Shown here in pieces: positions 7,747-20,675 of a DNA stretch of 64,000 nt. The position numbers and the translations under genes were made by a program. Under the pieces are notes generated by a model. The model saw only the letters and a list, made by a program, of their open reading frames with translations. It was not told the DNA's origin and did no database searches. Location: the NCBI RefSeq assembly GCF_000314995.1, contig NZ_BAEO01000008.1, positions 1 through 64,000 on the forward strand, given 5' to 3'. Origin of the DNA: Paraglaciecola arctica BSs20135 (GTDB taxonomy: Bacteria > Pseudomonadota > Gammaproteobacteria > Enterobacterales > Alteromonadaceae). The number at the start of each line of letters is the position of its first letter. The first letter of the stretch is position 1.

Positions 7747-10700
7747 ATGCGCTTAAAAAAAATAAAGTTAGCTGGATTTAAGTCTTTCGTTGACCCAACC
7801 ACTATCCCATTTCCAGATGATATGACTGCGGTTGTCGGGCCTAATGGCTGTGGCAAATCCAACGTGATTGATGCTGTGCGTTGGGTGTTAGGTGAAAGTT
7901 CTGCTAAAAATCTCCGTGGCGATTCCATGACAGATGTTATTTTTAACGGCTCAACAGCGCGTAAGCCGGTTTCTCAATGTAGTGTTGAATTGGTATTTGA
8001 TAATTCATCTGGGCGTATTCAAGGTGAATATGCAGGTTATAACGAGTTATCGGTTAAACGTATAGTCACCAAAGATGCCCAATCGAGTTATTTACTCAAC
8101 AATACTAAGTGTCGCCGCCGTGACGTAACTGATTTATTTTTAGGCACTGGGTTAGGACCTCGCAGCTACGCCATTATCGAGCAGGGCATGATTTCCCGTT
8201 TGATTGAGTCTAAACCTCAAGAACTAAGAGTTTTTATTGAAGAGGCGGCTGGTGTATCAAAATACAAAGAACGTCGCCGTGAAACTGAAACTCGAATTCG
8301 CCATACTAAAGAAAACTTAGAACGCCTTGAAGATGTACGTGGTGAATTAGGCCAACAATTAGAAAAATTACAACGCCAAGCTACGGCTGCTAAACGTTAT
8401 AAAGAACTTAAACAAAACGAGCGTCGTTACAAAGCTGAATTAGCGGCTATTCGCTGGCTAAAACACAGTAAGAAAATCGACTCCTTAGAATCAGATATTT
8501 CCAAAAAAGATGCAGATATCGAAGCTTACGTAGCCACCCAACGTAATGAAGAAAAAGACATCACCGAATTTAAGCAACAGCAGCAAGATTTTAAGCAACA
8601 ACTCAGTGATATTCAGCAACAAGTGTTTCGAGTCAGCACCGATATTACTCGCATCGAACAGAATCAAATTCATACTAAACAAAGACGTCAGCAAATCGAG
8701 CAAGAATCTAATTCCTTGCAAGAGGCCATTACCGATAACGAAATTCATCATCAGCAAAATCTCGACAAAATTGAAGAGCTATCTGAACAAATCGCATTAG
8801 CCGAGCCAGAAAAGCAATTATCTGAAGATCAGCTAGAGCAAGCGCAAAGTGTTTTGCTTGAAGCGGAAGAACAGTTTAGCCAGCAACAACATCAATGGCG
8901 AAATAAAGAGTTAGAATTTAATCAGCGCAAACAACAAGCCCAAAGTTGTCATGGTAAAATTCAATCTTTGATGTCGATGCAAATGCGTACCCAGCAACGT
9001 ATTGGTGAGCTTAAAGATGAACTAAGCGAAGTGATAGATGATGAATTAACACTACAAATAGAAACGTGCCAAGACGAAATACTAATACTAGAAGAACAGG
9101 CTGAGCAAAGCGCTGAGAATACAGAGCTGACTTTATCTACGCAGGAAACTAGCCAAGTTGATCTGAAACAAGCAGAACAAAATCAAATGAAGTTAAGGGG
9201 CGAGTTACAAAGTATTGAAGCCCAACTAGCAGCATTAAACGCTTTGCAACAAAGTAGTGATCTAAATAAAGCATCTCAAGATTTTATTCAAAAATATCAG
9301 CTTACAAGCCAGTCATGGTGGCAAACCTTAGATATTCAAAATGGCTGGGAAGAGGCATTCGAAACTATTACCCAACAATGGCAAAGTGCCGTTTTACTGC
9401 CTCAAAGTAGTAACCAAGACAAATTAGTCGAGTTGTCTGGTTCTGCTTGGTTATTTCAAGATAGCTATATCGAAAATCACGGCGCTAAAATTACTGATAA
9501 AAGCATTGTGACTAAACTAAACAACAAAGCTGTGCCAAGCTGGTTAACGCATATTTTATGTGCCAACAATCTTGAACAAGGGTTGGCGATGTTAACTAAC
9601 TTGGCAAGTTATCAAAGTGTTATAACCCAAGATGGTTATTGGTTAGGGCAGGGCTGGATGATAGTCGGAAGTGCCGACCAACAAAGCGGTTTGTTAAAAC
9701 GCGCCAATCAGATCAAACAACTTGAAGCTCAACTTGAACTAGTGCAAAGCAAAATTTTGGCTGCAGATGTAGAAGTAAGTGATAAGGAAGATAAACTTAT
9801 TGTTGCTAAGCGAAGCGCTGAAACGGCCAAGCAGCAATTTGAGCAACTTAAGCTCACTTTACAGCAAACCAAAAATCAAGCTCAATTATTAGCACAACAG
9901 CATCAACAGAACATGGACCGTAATACTCGGCTTTCCCAAGAATTGATACGCCAGCAAGATACCTCGGAAGAAGAACAGCAACAACAGCTTGAAGAGTTAG
10001 CGATGCAAGCCGAAGAGCTAGAACAAGCTGTTGAAGCTTTACAAGAGCAGCAACTTGAGTTTGAGTTAAACCGCGAACAGTTGCAGCAAAAAGTCGCTGA
10101 TAGTCGTACTCAAGTAGAAAACACTAAAAATAAGTTACATCAATTGGCTTTGCATTTACAAAGTGTACAAAGCCAATATCAAGGATTAACGGCAAACCAA
10201 CAGCGCGAAGCACTACTACTCAATAATATGCAGCAGAAATTGAGCTTATTAAAAACTGAGTTTGCAGAGTTGTCTTCGCCACTTGAAGACCAACAAGAGT
10301 CGTTACAACAGTTACTAGAACAAAAAGCGATGTTAGATATTCAGCAACAAGAGTTGCATGATAAACTAGCCGCGATAGACGAAAAACTGACAGTAGCAGA
10401 AAAAGGTCAACAGGGAGTCACAGATAAAATTCAGCTGATGCTCAGTGAATTGCAGAGTATTAAACTTGAATGTGAAGGTTATCGTGTAAGAGCCAATGGT
10501 GTATTAGAACAATTACAAGAGATGCATCAAAACCTTAAAGAGGTATTAGATACCTTACCTGAAGATGCAAATGAAACCAGTTGGCAAAACCTATTAGATA
10601 AAACCATTGCGTCTGTGGGAAGGCTAGGTGCGGTTAACCTTGCCGCCGTTGAAGAATATGATATACAAGCTGAACGTAAACAACATCTTGATGATCAAAA

Positions 10701-11238
10701 TGATGATTTAGTGTCTGCTTTAGATATTCTAGAACAAGCCATTCGAAAGATAGATAAAGAAACTCGCTCACGTTTTAAAGAGACCTTTGATCAAGTTAAC
10801 GAAGACTTAAAATTGCTATTTCCTAAGGTGTTTGGCGGCGGAATGGCTTACCTTGAACTAACAGGCGATGATTTACTCGAAACAGGTGTGACTATTATGG
10901 CCAGACCGCCGGGTAAGAAAAATAGCACTATTCATTTACTTTCTGGTGGTGAAAAGGCGCTGACCGCTTTATCATTGGTATTCGCTATTTTTAGATTAAA
11001 CCCAGCACCTTTTTGTTTATTAGATGAAGTGGATGCCCCTCTTGATGATGCTAATGTGGTTCGTTTTTGTAAATTAGTGTCAGAAATGTCGAAAACAGTG
11101 CAGTTTATTTTTATTACGCACAATAAAATAGCCATGGAAATGGCGACACATTTAACCGGTGTGACCATGGCTGAGCCAGGTGTGTCACGAATGGTTGCTG
11201 TTGATGTTGATGAAGCTGTGGCCATTGCGCAGGCCTAA
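7747..11238 (+). CDS. smc: chromosome partition protein Smc
   Basis: ATPase that organises and segregates the chromosome, normally with ScpA and ScpB, which are not in this window. Walker A (GPNGCGKSN) lies near residue 33. Long Gln/Glu-rich coiled coils flank a central hinge region around residues 510-650. The C terminus carries the ABC signature LSGGEK at residue 1065 and Walker B (CLLDEVDAPLDD) near 1090. The length of 1163 residues is normal. Several gammaproteobacteria use MukB instead; here the Smc type is present. zipA and ligA follow on the same strand, an order known from Pseudomonas- and Shewanella-like chromosomes. Confidence 0.97.
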   Translation: MRLKKIKLAGFKSFVDPTTIPFPDDMTAVVGPNGCGKSNVIDAVRWVLGESSAKNLRGDSMTDVIFNGSTARKPVSQCSVELVFDNSSGRIQGEYAGYNELSVKRIVTKDAQSSYLLNNTKCRRRDVTDLFLGTGLGPRSYAIIEQGMISRLIESKPQELRVFIEEAAGVSKYKERRRETETRIRHTKENLERLEDVRGELGQQLEKLQRQATAAKRYKELKQNERRYKAELAAIRWLKHSKKIDSLESDISKKDADIEAYVATQRNEEKDITEFKQQQQDFKQQLSDIQQQVFRVSTDITRIEQNQIHTKQRRQQIEQESNSLQEAITDNEIHHQQNLDKIEELSEQIALAEPEKQLSEDQLEQAQSVLLEAEEQFSQQQHQWRNKELEFNQRKQQAQSCHGKIQSLMSMQMRTQQRIGELKDELSEVIDDELTLQIETCQDEILILEEQAEQSAENTELTLSTQETSQVDLKQAEQNQMKLRGELQSIEAQLAALNALQQSSDLNKASQDFIQKYQLTSQSWWQTLDIQNGWEEAFETITQQWQSAVLLPQSSNQDKLVELSGSAWLFQDSYIENHGAKITDKSIVTKLNNKAVPSWLTHILCANNLEQGLAMLTNLASYQSVITQDGYWLGQGWMIVGSADQQSGLLKRANQIKQLEAQLELVQSKILAADVEVSDKEDKLIVAKRSAETAKQQFEQLKLTLQQTKNQAQLLAQQHQQNMDRNTRLSQELIRQQDTSEEEQQQQLEELAMQAEELEQAVEALQEQQLEFELNREQLQQKVADSRTQVENTKNKLHQLALHLQSVQSQYQGLTANQQREALLLNNMQQKLSLLKTEFAELSSPLEDQQESLQQLLEQKAMLDIQQQELHDKLAAIDEKLTVAEKGQQGVTDKIQLMLSELQSIKLECEGYRVRANGVLEQLQEMHQNLKEVLDTLPEDANETSWQNLLDKTIASVGRLGAVNLAAVEEYDIQAERKQHLDDQNDDLVSALDILEQAIRKIDKETRSRFKETFDQVNEDLKLLFPKVFGGGMAYLELTGDDLLETGVTIMARPPGKKNSTIHLLSGGEKALTALSLVFAIFRLNPAPFCLLDEVDAPLDDANVVRFCKLVSEMSKTVQFIFITHNKIAMEMATHLTGVTMAEPGVSRMVAVDVDEAVAIAQA

Positions 11239-11291
11239 GCTCAAATACATTACCCCTTTTAATGAATAATAAAGAAGTACGAGTAAGTTAA

Positions 11292-12731
11292 ATGGAAGCA
11301 GATGTTTTACGTTGGTCGTTGTTAATAATTGGCAGTTTGGTAATTGTAGGTCTTGCCGTCCACGGTATTTGGCTATCCCGAAAAAATGGCGAAAAAAAAT
11401 CAAAGGCTAACAAACGTAACAACGATCAACAGTATCAGCCTTCTGGATGGCAATCTGATGACGATAAGTTCGACGACCTAGCAATTGATGCAAACGACGA
11501 CATGGTTGAAGATTCAGATCACAAATTCGATTTTACAGTGGATGATATCCCATCTACCTTAGCCGAGTCGGCAGCAACAAAAAATGAATTTGATGATTTA
11601 GGACTTGGCGCCGTACGAGTTGTGTCTGGTGAGCCAAAAGTGGATATGGAAGCAGCTCCAGAACCTCTTGTCGAAACAAACACTGAAGCAGAACCAGAAG
11701 CTCCAACATCAACCAGCAAAATTTATGCGTCTGTAGTGACCCAGCCCAAACCAGAATATGCGGCTAAATATTCCTCTTTAGCTGCAGATACCGTGGCTAT
11801 TTCACAGCAAGAAAGAGCGACATCAAACAAAAACAGTGGGTCGGAAAAAGTGCTTACTCCACAGTTTACAGCCGCTCCTAACAACGCTTTTAGTTCAAAT
11901 GACGGTTATCAGGCCCCTGAACCACCACCATTTTTATTAAAAAAGGAAGTGTCAGAACCTCAAAGTGCTAGTGATACTCATGTTGAAACAGTTGCACCTG
12001 CCGCAACTGCAGCGCCAACCAAGAGCCATGCTACTGTTGTTGATAAGCAAAAAGAGGCCGAAGAAAAACCTCATGCGACTTTAGCTGAAAAACTGAGTTT
12101 ATCTGAACAAGCTCGTAATTTGGTTAAACGTAAAAAAGCTGATTCACTTAGAAAACGTCGCGAGCCTAAGATGGCTGAAGATCAACTGCGCATCGATTTT
12201 GACGATGAGCCTGTTGCTGAACCAGAGTTAAAAGAAGCAAAAGCTAAGTCCGTTGAGCCGTCTGCACAACAGCCAGAACAACGGGCAGAACAAGAAGAGC
12301 AACCGCAAGAGGTGTTAGTGTTGAATGTAAAGTCGGCAGATGACAACCCCATTCCCGGTTCTGCATTGTTACCTATGTTGCTTACCTTAGGCTTTAAATT
12401 TGGTGAACAGGATATTTTTCATCGCCATGTTAACTCCAACGGTAAAGGACCAGTATTGTTTAGTCTAGCTAACATGTTTAAGCCCGGAAATTTTGATATT
12501 GATAGCCTTGAAAACTTTACCACTCAAGGGATTTCGTTATTTATGATCTTGCCGATTGAAGGTGAGCCTCATCAAGTGTTTAACATGATGCACAACGCTG
12601 CCCGAAAAATTGCTGAAGAGTTCTCAGCACAAATATACGATGGCAAACGTACATTATTAACCAAACAAAGTTTGCAGCAATACGTCGAAAAAATTCGTGA
12701 ATTTGAACGCCAGCGCTTATTAAAAGGCTGA
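11292..12731 (+). CDS. zipA: cell division protein ZipA
   Basis: Membrane anchor that tethers FtsZ at the division site. An N-terminal membrane helix with its N terminus outside (residues about 7-26) is followed by a basic patch (SRKNGEKKSKANKR). A long acidic, Pro/Ala/Gln-rich linker runs to about residue 335. The C-terminal FtsZ-binding domain starts near EVLVLNVKS and includes the typical FSLANMFKPGNFD and QGISLFMILP segments. At 479 residues it is longer than E. coli ZipA (328), almost all of the excess lying in the linker. It lies between smc and ligA. Confidence 0.95.
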   Translation: MEADVLRWSLLIIGSLVIVGLAVHGIWLSRKNGEKKSKANKRNNDQQYQPSGWQSDDDKFDDLAIDANDDMVEDSDHKFDFTVDDIPSTLAESAATKNEFDDLGLGAVRVVSGEPKVDMEAAPEPLVETNTEAEPEAPTSTSKIYASVVTQPKPEYAAKYSSLAADTVAISQQERATSNKNSGSEKVLTPQFTAAPNNAFSSNDGYQAPEPPPFLLKKEVSEPQSASDTHVETVAPAATAAPTKSHATVVDKQKEAEEKPHATLAEKLSLSEQARNLVKRKKADSLRKRREPKMAEDQLRIDFDDEPVAEPELKEAKAKSVEPSAQQPEQRAEQEEQPQEVLVLNVKSADDNPIPGSALLPMLLTLGFKFGEQDIFHRHVNSNGKGPVLFSLANMFKPGNFDIDSLENFTTQGISLFMILPIEGEPHQVFNMMHNAARKIAEEFSAQIYDGKRTLLTKQSLQQYVEKIREFERQRLLKG

Positions 12732-12755
12732 GTAACTAAACTCCCTACTATATAG

Positions 12756-14855
<2,100 letters not shown>

Positions 14856-15188
14856 ATGGAATGGATACAATCGGCCATGAACCAAGTTAGTCAATGGATG
14901 CAACCCTATTACAGCGAAATTGCCCTAACAATTTTGGCGACAATCCTAGTGGTATATGGTGATGTGTTAAATAAACATATTAAACGCATGATCAGTCCTT
15001 ATCACTTTGTCATTCGTACCGCTGTATTTGTGCTTATCTGTGCATTTGGTTATGGACTGCTGGTCGTGTTTGTTACCCCTTATGTTAAACAGCTAATTTT
15101 ATGGGTGCCTTATTTGTATCGAGGTATAACTGTTGTTTCGGTGTTTTTGTTACTAGGATATCTAGCAGAACATAGACGTTATATTTGA
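14856..15188 (+). CDS. DUF3392 family membrane protein
   Basis: A 110-residue protein with three hydrophobic segments (about residues 20-37, 50-72 and 85-103). The pattern matches the small DUF3392 membrane proteins often found next to ligA in Alteromonadales and Vibrionales. It starts at the base after the ligA stop, so translation is probably coupled. Function is unknown. Confidence 0.72.
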   Translation: MEWIQSAMNQVSQWMQPYYSEIALTILATILVVYGDVLNKHIKRMISPYHFVIRTAVFVLICAFGYGLLVVFVTPYVKQLILWVPYLYRGITVVSVFLLLGYLAEHRRYI

Positions 15189-15213
15189 AGTTGAAAAACA
15201 GGAAGTTATCAGT

Positions 15214-15414
15214 ATGTTTGGAATATCACTAACCGTTATCTTGTTATGTTTTATTATTTGGTTGGTGCCCATAGTAAAGATTGCCCGTTCAAAAAGAACA
15301 CAAGGAGGTGAAAAGTTAGCCTGGTTAATACTTATCATCTTTATCTTTTGGTTTGCGTGGATTTTCTATCTGTTGTTGGCTCCTCTTAAACAAAACCCTG
15401 ATATTCATCGATAG
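15214..15414 (+). CDS. small PLDc_N-type membrane protein
   Basis: A 66-residue protein with two membrane helices separated by a basic loop (KIARSKRTQGGEK). The ending WLILIIFIFWFAWIFYLLLA resembles the PLDc_N (phospholipase D nuclease N-terminal) domain found in small membrane proteins. It lies 25 bases after the DUF3392 gene, in the same direction, with a GGAAG-like site in front. No function can be assigned. Confidence 0.65.
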   Translation: MFGISLTVILLCFIIWLVPIVKIARSKRTQGGEKLAWLILIIFIFWFAWIFYLLLAPLKQNPDIHR

Positions 15415-15509
15415 TAGCCAATATTCATCTTTTTAGTCCCAAAGGAATAACTAAGACTAGACCCATCTCATCAGTGTTTGATGAAAGCTAAAACATAACG
15501 GAGTTGTTT

Positions 15510-16241
15510 ATGACCTTGGGTAAAAAATTAAAAACATTACGAGCAGAACACAATCTCAGTCAGCCTGAATTGGCAGATAAAATTGGTATTGAACAGTCTT
15601 ACTTATCTAAGTTAGAGAATGATAAATCAATTCCTTCTAATGATATTTTCAATAATATACTTAATGCCTTTGGTTTAACCTTGGAACAGTTTGTAAGTGA
15701 TTTGAGCCAAGACGCTGAATTACTTCGGATAAGACAAATTCCCGATGTAGATCATTATTTTTCTAGCCTGCAAAAACATAATCAAAACAATCAACGTAGA
15801 TTTTTGTACCTATCGAGTCTGTTAATAGTGCTCGCCACTACGATATTTTATGTGGGTTATAGCAAACAGTTGTTTTCAGAAATACAATTTCAGTATGAGT
15901 CTAGGTTAGTAATTTTAGATAATGAGCCTGTAGATGTTTTAACTCGTTGGCGATCCTATTTAATGCCAGCGGAAGAGCGAGACTATGAACTTATAGCGCG
16001 AAAAAAAATGCAAATGGCAAAAAGGGTCGATGCAAAAACAATCAGTGTATTTAAACATGCTGGCCCATATTTTCGACTCGATACAGAAGGTGGTTACCGT
16101 CATTATCGTTTAGCCAGAGAAAAACAAGTGAAGCGCGCGGTTAATGCATGGTTACAAGTATTGGGCGTCTTCCTGTTTAGCGCCGGGATTATAGGGTTTG
16201 TTCTTGAAAGGCGTTTGTTTAAAAATTCATTAAATTCATAA
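15510..16241 (+). CDS. membrane-anchored XRE-type regulator
   Basis: A 243-residue protein with an N-terminal XRE helix-turn-helix (LGKKLKTLRAEHNLSQPELA through SYLSKLENDKSIP, residues 3-42). A first membrane helix spans about residues 97-116, a roughly 100-residue extracytoplasmic segment follows, and a second membrane helix spans about 213-236. It looks like a one-component regulator that senses outside the membrane and binds DNA inside. ATG at 15510 has GGAG six bases upstream; an upstream in-frame TTG at 15504 overlaps this site. The secreted HExxH protein gene follows after 15 bases, suggesting a functional pair. Confidence 0.8.
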   Translation: MTLGKKLKTLRAEHNLSQPELADKIGIEQSYLSKLENDKSIPSNDIFNNILNAFGLTLEQFVSDLSQDAELLRIRQIPDVDHYFSSLQKHNQNNQRRFLYLSSLLIVLATTIFYVGYSKQLFSEIQFQYESRLVILDNEPVDVLTRWRSYLMPAEERDYELIARKKMQMAKRVDAKTISVFKHAGPYFRLDTEGGYRHYRLAREKQVKRAVNAWLQVLGVFLFSAGIIGFVLERRLFKNSLNS

Positions 16242-16256
16242 TTAGGGACAAAAATA

Positions 16257-16871
16257 ATGAATTTTTCACTCAAAATTTTATTGGTTTTTATATTCGCAAT
16301 GCCTGTATTGGCTATGGATTTTTCTCTACAACATCCTGAAGATTTAAAAGAACAATACACATTAGAACTATTAAAAGCACTGCGCGCCGTCCATGATCTG
16401 GAAAAATGGGAATTCACGGACAAAGTGCATATAGATAAAACGGCTATACCTCACAGTCACCCTATTTTAACTTTACATGCTAGGCATGGACGTAAAAATC
16501 AAAAAGACATGTTGCTCTCGACCTATCTACATGAACAAATTCATTGGCTTACTGATGAAAATATAGAGAGTACCAACTTAGCTATAGGAAAGCTTAAAAT
16601 AGCTTTCTCCAAAGTGGCTGTTGGTTTTCCTGAGGGAGCAAGGGATGAAGATTCCACTTACTTACACTTAATTGTGTGTTATTTAGAATTAAAAGCATTA
16701 GGGGATTATTTAAGTGAAAGTCGTGTGAAAACGGTGCTTGAGTTTTGGAAAAAAGATCACTACACCTGGATTTACCATCAGGTAGAGTTACATCAAGATT
16801 TAATAGCTAAAATTATTACTGAAAGTGGACTAACTTTAGGTGATAAAACTCACGTAAGTAGTAAAAACTAG
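16257..16871 (+). CDS. secreted HExxH-motif protein, putative zinc metalloprotease
   Basis: A 204-residue protein with a cleavable signal peptide (hydrophobic residues 5-18, cleavage after VLA). The mature part holds HEQIH (residues 92-96), the zinc-binding HExxH pattern of metallopeptidases, followed by Trp and Leu. A later segment (DEDSTYLHLIVCYLELKAL) has Glu and His residues that could give the third ligand. I cannot name the family. It follows the membrane-anchored XRE regulator by 15 bases and is probably in its operon. A non-proteolytic zinc protein is the main alternative. Confidence 0.65.
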   Translation: MNFSLKILLVFIFAMPVLAMDFSLQHPEDLKEQYTLELLKALRAVHDLEKWEFTDKVHIDKTAIPHSHPILTLHARHGRKNQKDMLLSTYLHEQIHWLTDENIESTNLAIGKLKIAFSKVAVGFPEGARDEDSTYLHLIVCYLELKALGDYLSESRVKTVLEFWKKDHYTWIYHQVELHQDLIAKIITESGLTLGDKTHVSSKN

Positions 16872-17061
16872 TTTGTAATTTTAATTTATTTGCTTAGATA
16901 CTGTTATGAAAGTACAACAATACGTAGATTGTTAAACAGCTGGAAATCATGGGGGCAGAACACTTGAAAAGTGTTCTGTGTTGATTGATAGTCCGCTAAC
17001 TCGTTGTGACCTTGCAATTTGCAAATGACCGCGCATAACAGTTTGTCAGGCCAAGCATAAA

Positions 17062-17811
17062 CTAACCCAATATCGGTAAATTCCCATCCAATAAAAACTG
17101 CTCTCTGGTAAACATAACAGGGAAGGTTCTTGGTTGAGAGAATCTTAAAATACCAGTTTGCGGATCGAGCTGGCAGATATATTCCACTTTATCTTCAGGT
17201 TTTTCTGATTGAATAATTGTATGGTTATCAATAGCTACATTAATACCTTGTTCTTGGCTTCGGGCTGAAAAGTAACGTAGTAAATCAGCGCCATCTTGAC
17301 GTGCCTGTAGGCCTACTTTTTGAGTGATTGAGTAGGATGCTGGGTCAGTGAGTTGGTTTTGTATTTCGGAATCTGCAATCTGGGTCAAATCCAAGGTATT
17401 GGTGCTTGATACCCTTACAAAAAATAAAGAGTGTTCTGACTGGATCACTTTAGGGAAAGGAGTTTCAGTACCATCAATCAGATAAAAACGATAAAAGGCC
17501 GCTTCTGCTAAGCAGGTTTGAATCGATTCACTGGCATAAAAATAACTAGGCTCTGTTATTGCGCCAAAACGCGAGCCATATTGTAAAGGCGGGTACCGAA
17601 AAGGTGTGGATATTAAATAGTGTAAGTTTTGAGTATCGTCTGCATATTGAGGTTTAAAATCATCTAGAATTTGCTCCAGAATTGCCTGCTCTTCAAGATC
17701 ATCTACTAATGAAGTTGTGGCTGCGTATTCTTGGGTTTCAACCATTCTGCAGACTGAGTTGGCATAAGACGTTAATCCGCCTGTAGCATCTATTAGGTCG
17801 GTTATATTCAA
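17062..17811 (-). CDS. RES-domain toxin
   Basis: Toxin of the Xre-RES type; known members degrade or phosphorolyse NAD+ and stop growth. The 249-residue protein shows the RES-domain pattern: SRF with Arg81, then YFYASES, LAEAAFYRF with Glu103, and a later LRYFSARS segment carrying the conserved Ser. The start ATG overlaps the stop of the antitoxin gene (ATGA), so the pair is translationally coupled with the antitoxin first. It is slightly longer than common RES toxins. NAD+ as the substrate is inferred from the family. Confidence 0.85.
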   Translation of the reverse strand: MNITDLIDATGGLTSYANSVCRMVETQEYAATTSLVDDLEEQAILEQILDDFKPQYADDTQNLHYLISTPFRYPPLQYGSRFGAITEPSYFYASESIQTCLAEAAFYRFYLIDGTETPFPKVIQSEHSLFFVRVSSTNTLDLTQIADSEIQNQLTDPASYSITQKVGLQARQDGADLLRYFSARSQEQGINVAIDNHTIIQSEKPEDKVEYICQLDPQTGILRFSQPRTFPVMFTREQFLLDGNLPILG

Positions 17812-18164
17812 GCTTTTCCTCTTAGCCCATCCAAATATGCATTAACGTTAACTAGGCCAGTAACGGTAAAACATAAATCTTTAGGTACACCGCGAATGTG
17901 TTTGTTTTTATGCTCGAACCAATGTTTCATAGAAGTAAGATCGCCACCAAATAAGGCGAATAAAGAACGATAAAGCCGAATAAACAATATTTGTAGTTCG
18001 CTTTGTTTTGACTCAGTTTCGAAGCTAGGTTTACGTAACAGTGTAGAACGACCCACACCAATCAACTTGGCTGCTTGACTGTCAGAAATTCCCATAGCCT
18101 TGTAGGCGTTTATATACGCCTTCATAACAATAGTTTGATTCTCTTTAACTTTAGCCGCTTGCAT
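17808..18164 (-). CDS. Xre/MbcA/ParS-type antitoxin (DUF2384)
   Basis: A 118-residue antitoxin: an N-terminal HTH (AYKAMGISDSQAAKLIGVGRSTL) and a C-terminal toxin-binding domain with the typical SLFALFGGD and MKHWFEHKNKHIRGVPKDL segments. It should neutralise the RES toxin encoded directly downstream and repress the shared promoter. A perfect 13-bp inverted repeat overlaps the upstream promoter region. The pair lies between a metalloprotease-like gene and glpT and may be a mobile accession. Confidence 0.87.
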   Translation of the reverse strand: MQAAKVKENQTIVMKAYINAYKAMGISDSQAAKLIGVGRSTLLRKPSFETESKQSELQILFIRLYRSLFALFGGDLTSMKHWFEHKNKHIRGVPKDLCFTVTGLVNVNAYLDGLRGKA

Positions 18165-18195
18165 ATCTAACCCCTATCTTTACCTAGTAAAGAAG

Positions 18196-18252
18196 ATTAT
18201 AACACAACAATTCCAATTGAGATAAATTGCGTAAATTTGTCTCAATTGGAAT
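18196..18252 (-). promoter_or_regulatory. promoter and 13-bp inverted-repeat operator of the Xre-RES pair
   Basis: Perfect arms ATTCCAATTGAGA (18210-18222) and TCTCAATTGGAAT (18240-18252) flank a 17-base centre that contains a smaller AAATT/AATTT repeat. A consensus -10 box (TATAAT on the minus strand, 18196-18201) lies just downstream, so the repeat covers the -35 area. This fits autoregulation by the antitoxin. Confidence 0.7.
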
Positions 18253-18283
18253 AGGTTGCATTTAAGCTTAGCTATCTTTATTC

Positions 18284-19633
18284 CTATAAGGGGGCTTGAT
18301 TACTTTCATGAGCCACTTCATGTTTTAAGGTCATGGCTATGAGTATGATGGCGCCAATACAGCCACCCACTAATAATATAAAACCACCATCCCAGCCAAA
18401 GTGGTCAACTGTGTAACCTAATGCAATGTTGGCGACAACAGCACCACCCAAATATCCAAATAAACCAGTTAAACCAGCGGCGGTGCCTGCAGCTTTTTTA
18501 GGGACTAATTCTAAGGCAAATAAGCCAATTAACATCACTGGGCCATAAATCAAAAAGCCAATTGCCATTAAGGCTGCAATATCCACTGTAGGATTGCCGG
18601 CAGGGTTAAACCAATAGATCAAAACTGCTACTAGTACCAACACCATATATAAAATGGCGGCAGGCGCTCTGCGCCCTTTAAACCACGCATCGCTGATATA
18701 ACCACATAATAATGTTCCGGGAATACCTGCCCATTCATACAAAAAATAAGCCCACGAACTTTTGTTAAATGAGAAATCTTTTACTTCATATAAGTAAGTT
18801 GGTGCCCAATCCAACACCCCATAGCGAATCAAATACACAAAGGCATTTGCAACGGCTATATACCAAAGCAATTTGTTGTTTAACACATAAGTTAAGAATA
18901 TTTCTTTGGCGCTAAATTCTTGCTCGTGTGATTCATGATAATCTTTGGGGTAATCGTTGCGGTGTGCTTCGATGGGAGGTAAACCGCATGATTGGGGGGT
19001 ATCTCGCATGGTAAAAAAGATAAAAACCGCAATCAAAGAAGCTACAAAGGCTGGCACATAAAAAATACTGTGCCAATCATTGAACCATGCCATACCTAAG
19101 ATAGACAGAGGGCCGATTAAACCGCCACCTACATTGTGGGCTATGTTCCAAAAAGAAACCGTTTTCCCCCTTTCATTGCCAGAAAACCAATGCACCATGG
19201 TACGGCCACAGGCAGGCCAGCCCATACCTTGAGCCCAACCATTTAGAAACAATAAGATAAAAATTGATCCAATACTTTGAGTGGCCCAAGAGGTAAACCC
19301 AAATATAAACATCACACCTGCAGAAATGAGTAATCCCGTCATCAGGAAAAACCGTGGATTACTGCGGTCGGAAACACTACCCATTAAAAATTTACTTAAA
19401 CCGTAGGCAATAGATACCGCTGATAGCGCGATGCCTAGCTCCCCTTTACTGAAACCTTGCTCTTCAATTAAAAACGGCATGGCTAATGAAAAGTTTTTAC
19501 GAACCAAGTAGTAACCTGCATAACCAACAAAAATACCTATAAACACTTGCCAGCGTAAGTGTTTATAATCTTTGTCTACTTGTTCTTGGGGTTTTGATGG
19601 AATATGTGGAGCGGGTTTGAAAATACCAAACAT
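18284..19633 (-). CDS. glpT: glycerol-3-phosphate transporter GlpT
   Basis: MFS antiporter that takes up glycerol-3-phosphate in exchange for phosphate across the inner membrane. The protein (449 residues, 12 hydrophobic segments) follows E. coli GlpT closely over its whole length, with the start FKPAPH, substrate arginine Arg45 in [45 protein letters not shown], and the second arginine in [10 protein letters not shown]. No glpQ phosphodiesterase accompanies it here. An upstream palindrome GATAATTATC is present, but no regulator can be assigned. Confidence 0.93.
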   Translation of the reverse strand: MFGIFKPAPHIPSKPQEQVDKDYKHLRWQVFIGIFVGYAGYYLVRKNFSLAMPFLIEEQGFSKGELGIALSAVSIAYGLSKFLMGSVSDRSNPRFFLMTGLLISAGVMFIFGFTSWATQSIGSIFILLFLNGWAQGMGWPACGRTMVHWFSGNERGKTVSFWNIAHNVGGGLIGPLSILGMAWFNDWHSIFYVPAFVASLIAVFIFFTMRDTPQSCGLPPIEAHRNDYPKDYHESHEQEFSAKEIFLTYVLNNKLLWYIAVANAFVYLIRYGVLDWAPTYLYEVKDFSFNKSSWAYFLYEWAGIPGTLLCGYISDAWFKGRRAPAAILYMVLVLVAVLIYWFNPAGNPTVDIAALMAIGFLIYGPVMLIGLFALELVPKKAAGTAAGLTGLFGYLGGAVVANIALGYTVDHFGWDGGFILLVGGCIGAIILIAMTLKHEVAHESNQAPL

Positions 19634-19807
19634 AACAACTTAATCTAATTTTGTTTCACCAATTAAAACAGATAATTATCATCATATGTATCAATTATTT
19701 AACTTTAATGAGGTATTTAAAGTCAGAGCCTAGTGTCTAGTGACAGATTGGCTGTTAATCTTGCTGTTTAATTTAGTGTGTTCAGGTTTGGATAGAGGTT
19801 TGTTGTT

Positions 19808-20668
<861 letters not shown>

Positions 20669-20675
20669 ACAGTCT

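Noticed and set aside
7743-7928. Minus-strand frame over the start of smc
   Set aside because: Antisense shadow of the conserved Walker A region of smc with no independent evidence.
19671-19680. GATAATTATC palindrome upstream of glpT, considered as a Fur box
   Set aside because: Only ten bases match, and the 19-base Fur pattern is not completed on either side; glpT is not a typical Fur target.
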